NCBI GenBank assembly: GCA_977006965.1
Contig: OZ345378.1
Location: 1,550,001 to 1,614,000, forward strand
Origin: Phymatolithon calcareum
Taxonomy: Eukaryota; Rhodophyta; Florideophyceae; Hapalidiales
Direction: 5' to 3'
DNA length: 64,000 nucleotides
Position 1 is the first letter of the stretch. The number at the start of each line of letters is the position of its first letter. The notes beneath the pieces are model-generated. The model searched no databases. It worked only from the letters and a program-made list of their open reading frames with translations, and was not told the origin of the DNA. Made by a program: the position numbers and the translations under genes. This document shows, one piece after another, positions 62,313-64,000 of the stretch.

Positions 62313-63145
62313 CACGCCTAAAATTTACGCCGTCAAACAAGGGGGCGAAACAGCTGACACAACGACGAAGGGCACTTTTGGAGTTCGCCCTTAGCTTAGC
62401 CGACCTTGCAGCATGTTGCACTTGCGCAATGTGTGCGGGAGCTCTAGTAGTCTGGGCACGAAATTGAGAGATGAAGTGCGTACCGATTGGCATGATGATC
62501 ATCAGTCACTTTATATGAAAATAAATTTCAAAATTTCTATGTGACTCACATAACACACAAAATTTTGTGTTTCGTCCAAAATTTCTGGCTTTTTCATTTG
62601 CGAATAAGCAGCTGCATTGTCAGCGTTAAAGAAATCTAATAACGCTTGCGGCACATAAATACACTTAAGAAATACATGTATTTATGTGCCGCAAGCGTTA
62701 TTAGATTTCTCTGACAACATGTTATGGCCACTGGACAACACCAATCATGGTTTGACAAGAACGGTTAGATTTACACATGACAACACTGGAGCTGGTTACG
62801 ATCGCTCATAAAGCTGAAGTTTATGCGTAACCGATTGGGCCCAACGGTACGCCATGCTGTCATGCAGAGTCCTCTAAGTACAGTACTGTAACATCGAAGC
62901 GCCGTGCCCACAATATGGGAGTGCCATCGGAATAAATTTATCTTTAATTACAATCCCCAAAATAACGCTCTGGATGCTGAAAACGATCAACGTAACGTGG
63001 CGGTACCATCCTCCCATGTGCGTGGCACCTTGCCGCAAATACTGTAACTTTATCCAATCCCCTGAGTGCAGTTCTACTACACAGTAGTAGACAGTAGTAC
63101 CTGCAGAGGTCATCCCGCCCAACATCCGGATCGAGGGCAGGCACG
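62313..63145. other. divergent promoter region with a hairpin
   Basis: Head-to-head spacer between the transporter and kelch genes; contains the hairpin at 62630-62710 and a TACAGTACTGTA motif near 62879. Confidence 0.4.
62630..62710. repeat. perfect 33-bp inverted repeat
   Basis: Arms 62630-62662 and 62678-62710 are exact complements around a 15-nt loop (AGAAATCTAATAACGCTTGC at the outer end). The largest perfect hairpin in the window. Confidence 0.9.
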
Positions 63146-64000
63146 ATGCGTTTTGTCACCATCCTGCTCGCACTCCTTGCGCCTGTTGCCCTCGCGACGT
63201 CATGGAGGACTCTTCCTGCTGCCGGAAACCATCTGGCGCGCGAGGAAACCTCGATGGCCTATTGCGGAGGCACCAGTCTCTGTCTTCTGGGCGGTCGTAG
63301 ACAGGTGAAGACCCCGGTGCTCGACACCGCTACTCTTACCTGGACAAATGGTCCTGCGCCGCCAATTGAACTGCATCATTTTCAGGCTGTCACCGGTCCT
63401 GACAATTGTGCGTGGATTATCGGTGCGTGGACTGGTCGCTTCCCTGGCGAAGAAACCGTCGAAGATATGTACCGTTATTGTGCGTCCAACAATAAGTGGG
63501 AGGTTGTGGGTACCATCGACCGGCCGCGTGGCGCTGGTGCTGTTGCGTACCATGACGGTTACTTTTATCTTGTGACTGGTAACGTTGGCGGACATCAAGT
63601 GTCGGCTGAGACTAAGGTCTGGTTCGATAGGTACGACCCAAAAACGAAGGAATGGAAGATTATGCCGGATATCCCACATCGTAAGTATCTCGCGTCTCAT
63701 ACAATCAGATTGTACCCATGCATGTTACAACCGATTGGCGGACTTGACATATACATCCGTGCGTACTTGCTCCGATTCATTACTGACAATCAAATCTTCT
63801 GTTTTATCGATAGCTCGCGACCACGTTAATGCCGTTGTCGTCGGAAATAAGATGTACGTCGCCGGCGGTCGCGACTCCGGTGCTGCCAATTTTCCGAAGT
63901 TCTTCCTTCTTGTTGAGAAAAAGGTCGATGTCTTCGACTTCGCCACCAACACCTGGTCCACTCTCGCATCCGACTTCCCGCGTCCACGTGCAGGTGCCCC
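63146..64000 (+). CDS. secreted kelch-repeat protein, partial (cut by window end)
   Basis: Exon 1 is 63146-63680 and exon 2 starts at 63814; the intron (63681-63813, 133 nt) has GTAAGTAT and TCGATAG at its ends. Without splicing the frame stops at 63829; spliced, it continues open to the window end (DHVNAVVVGNKMYVAGGRDS). A signal peptide (MRFVTILLALLAPVALA) opens the protein. Kelch blades are visible as double-glycine strands followed by W: LCLLGGRRQ, WTNGPAPP; WEVVGTIDRPRGAGAVAYHD; MYVAGGRDSG, WSTLASDFPRPRAGA. Such beta-propellers bind carbohydrate or protein partners outside the cell; the galactose-oxidase-like kelch class is a close relative. Confidence 0.8.

Overview
The window looks like nuclear DNA of an intron-poor eukaryotic alga. 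Genes lie on both strands, each with its own promoter. Most are single-exon, but four need one short GT-AG intron (92-222 nt). The gene set points to a photosynthetic eukaryote: a B-box/CCT (CONSTANS-like) regulator, a NOL/NYC1-type chlorophyll b reductase homologue, a CLD1/pheophytinase-like hydrolase, a folate-biopterin (BT1/FBT) transporter and a plant-type PPR protein. They sit beside eukaryotic housekeeping genes: PEX3, an Air1/2-ZCCHC7 zinc-knuckle protein and AGC kinases. I infer a red alga from the compact single-exon genes, sigma-like GSTs, FBT and secreted kelch genes, but other algal lineages are not excluded.

Region 1 (1-15.7 kb) is accessory. It is built from partial tandem copies of a unit with a spondin-domain membrane protein gene and a sigma-like GST gene, both on the minus strand. 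Copy a is an intact spondin gene at 0.9-1.7 kb. Copy b is a frameshifted spondin gene at 9.8-10.7 kb plus GST1. Copy c is GST2 with the spondin gene lost. Between copies a and b lies a nest of transposons: a tRNA-derived SINE, pieces of a hAT transposase, a LINE 3' end, and a young LTR retroelement (LTRs differ at about three positions). The retroelement's only ORF joins a gag-like start directly to integrase and a chromodomain. Copy c also holds a 303-bp solo LTR whose empty site survives in copy b.

Region 2 (16-28.7 kb) is gene-dense: a large AGC-type protein with NFE in place of DFG, a PPR protein, a 2-oxoglutarate/Fe(II) oxygenase, an alpha/beta hydrolase ending in a CaaX box, a multipass membrane protein and a plastid-type alpha/beta hydrolase. 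Region 3 (29-43 kb) alternates an SDR and a canonical AGC kinase with decayed LINEs, a pogo-like element with 17-bp terminal inverted repeats, and several hairpins. Region 4 (43-64 kb) holds the Air2-like protein, the NOL-like SDR, the B-box/CCT protein, a MULE with a 10-bp target duplication, PEX3, a helical protein of unknown role, pterin dehydratase, an RGG protein, a flavin monooxygenase, the FBT transporter and a secreted kelch protein cut by the window end.

The most unusual signal is a set of near-perfect hairpins with very short or no loops. Comparing the two tandem GST promoter regions shows at least three of them arising as local inverted duplications: one paralogue has a single arm where the other has a hairpin. 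This looks like template-switch mutation caught in the act.
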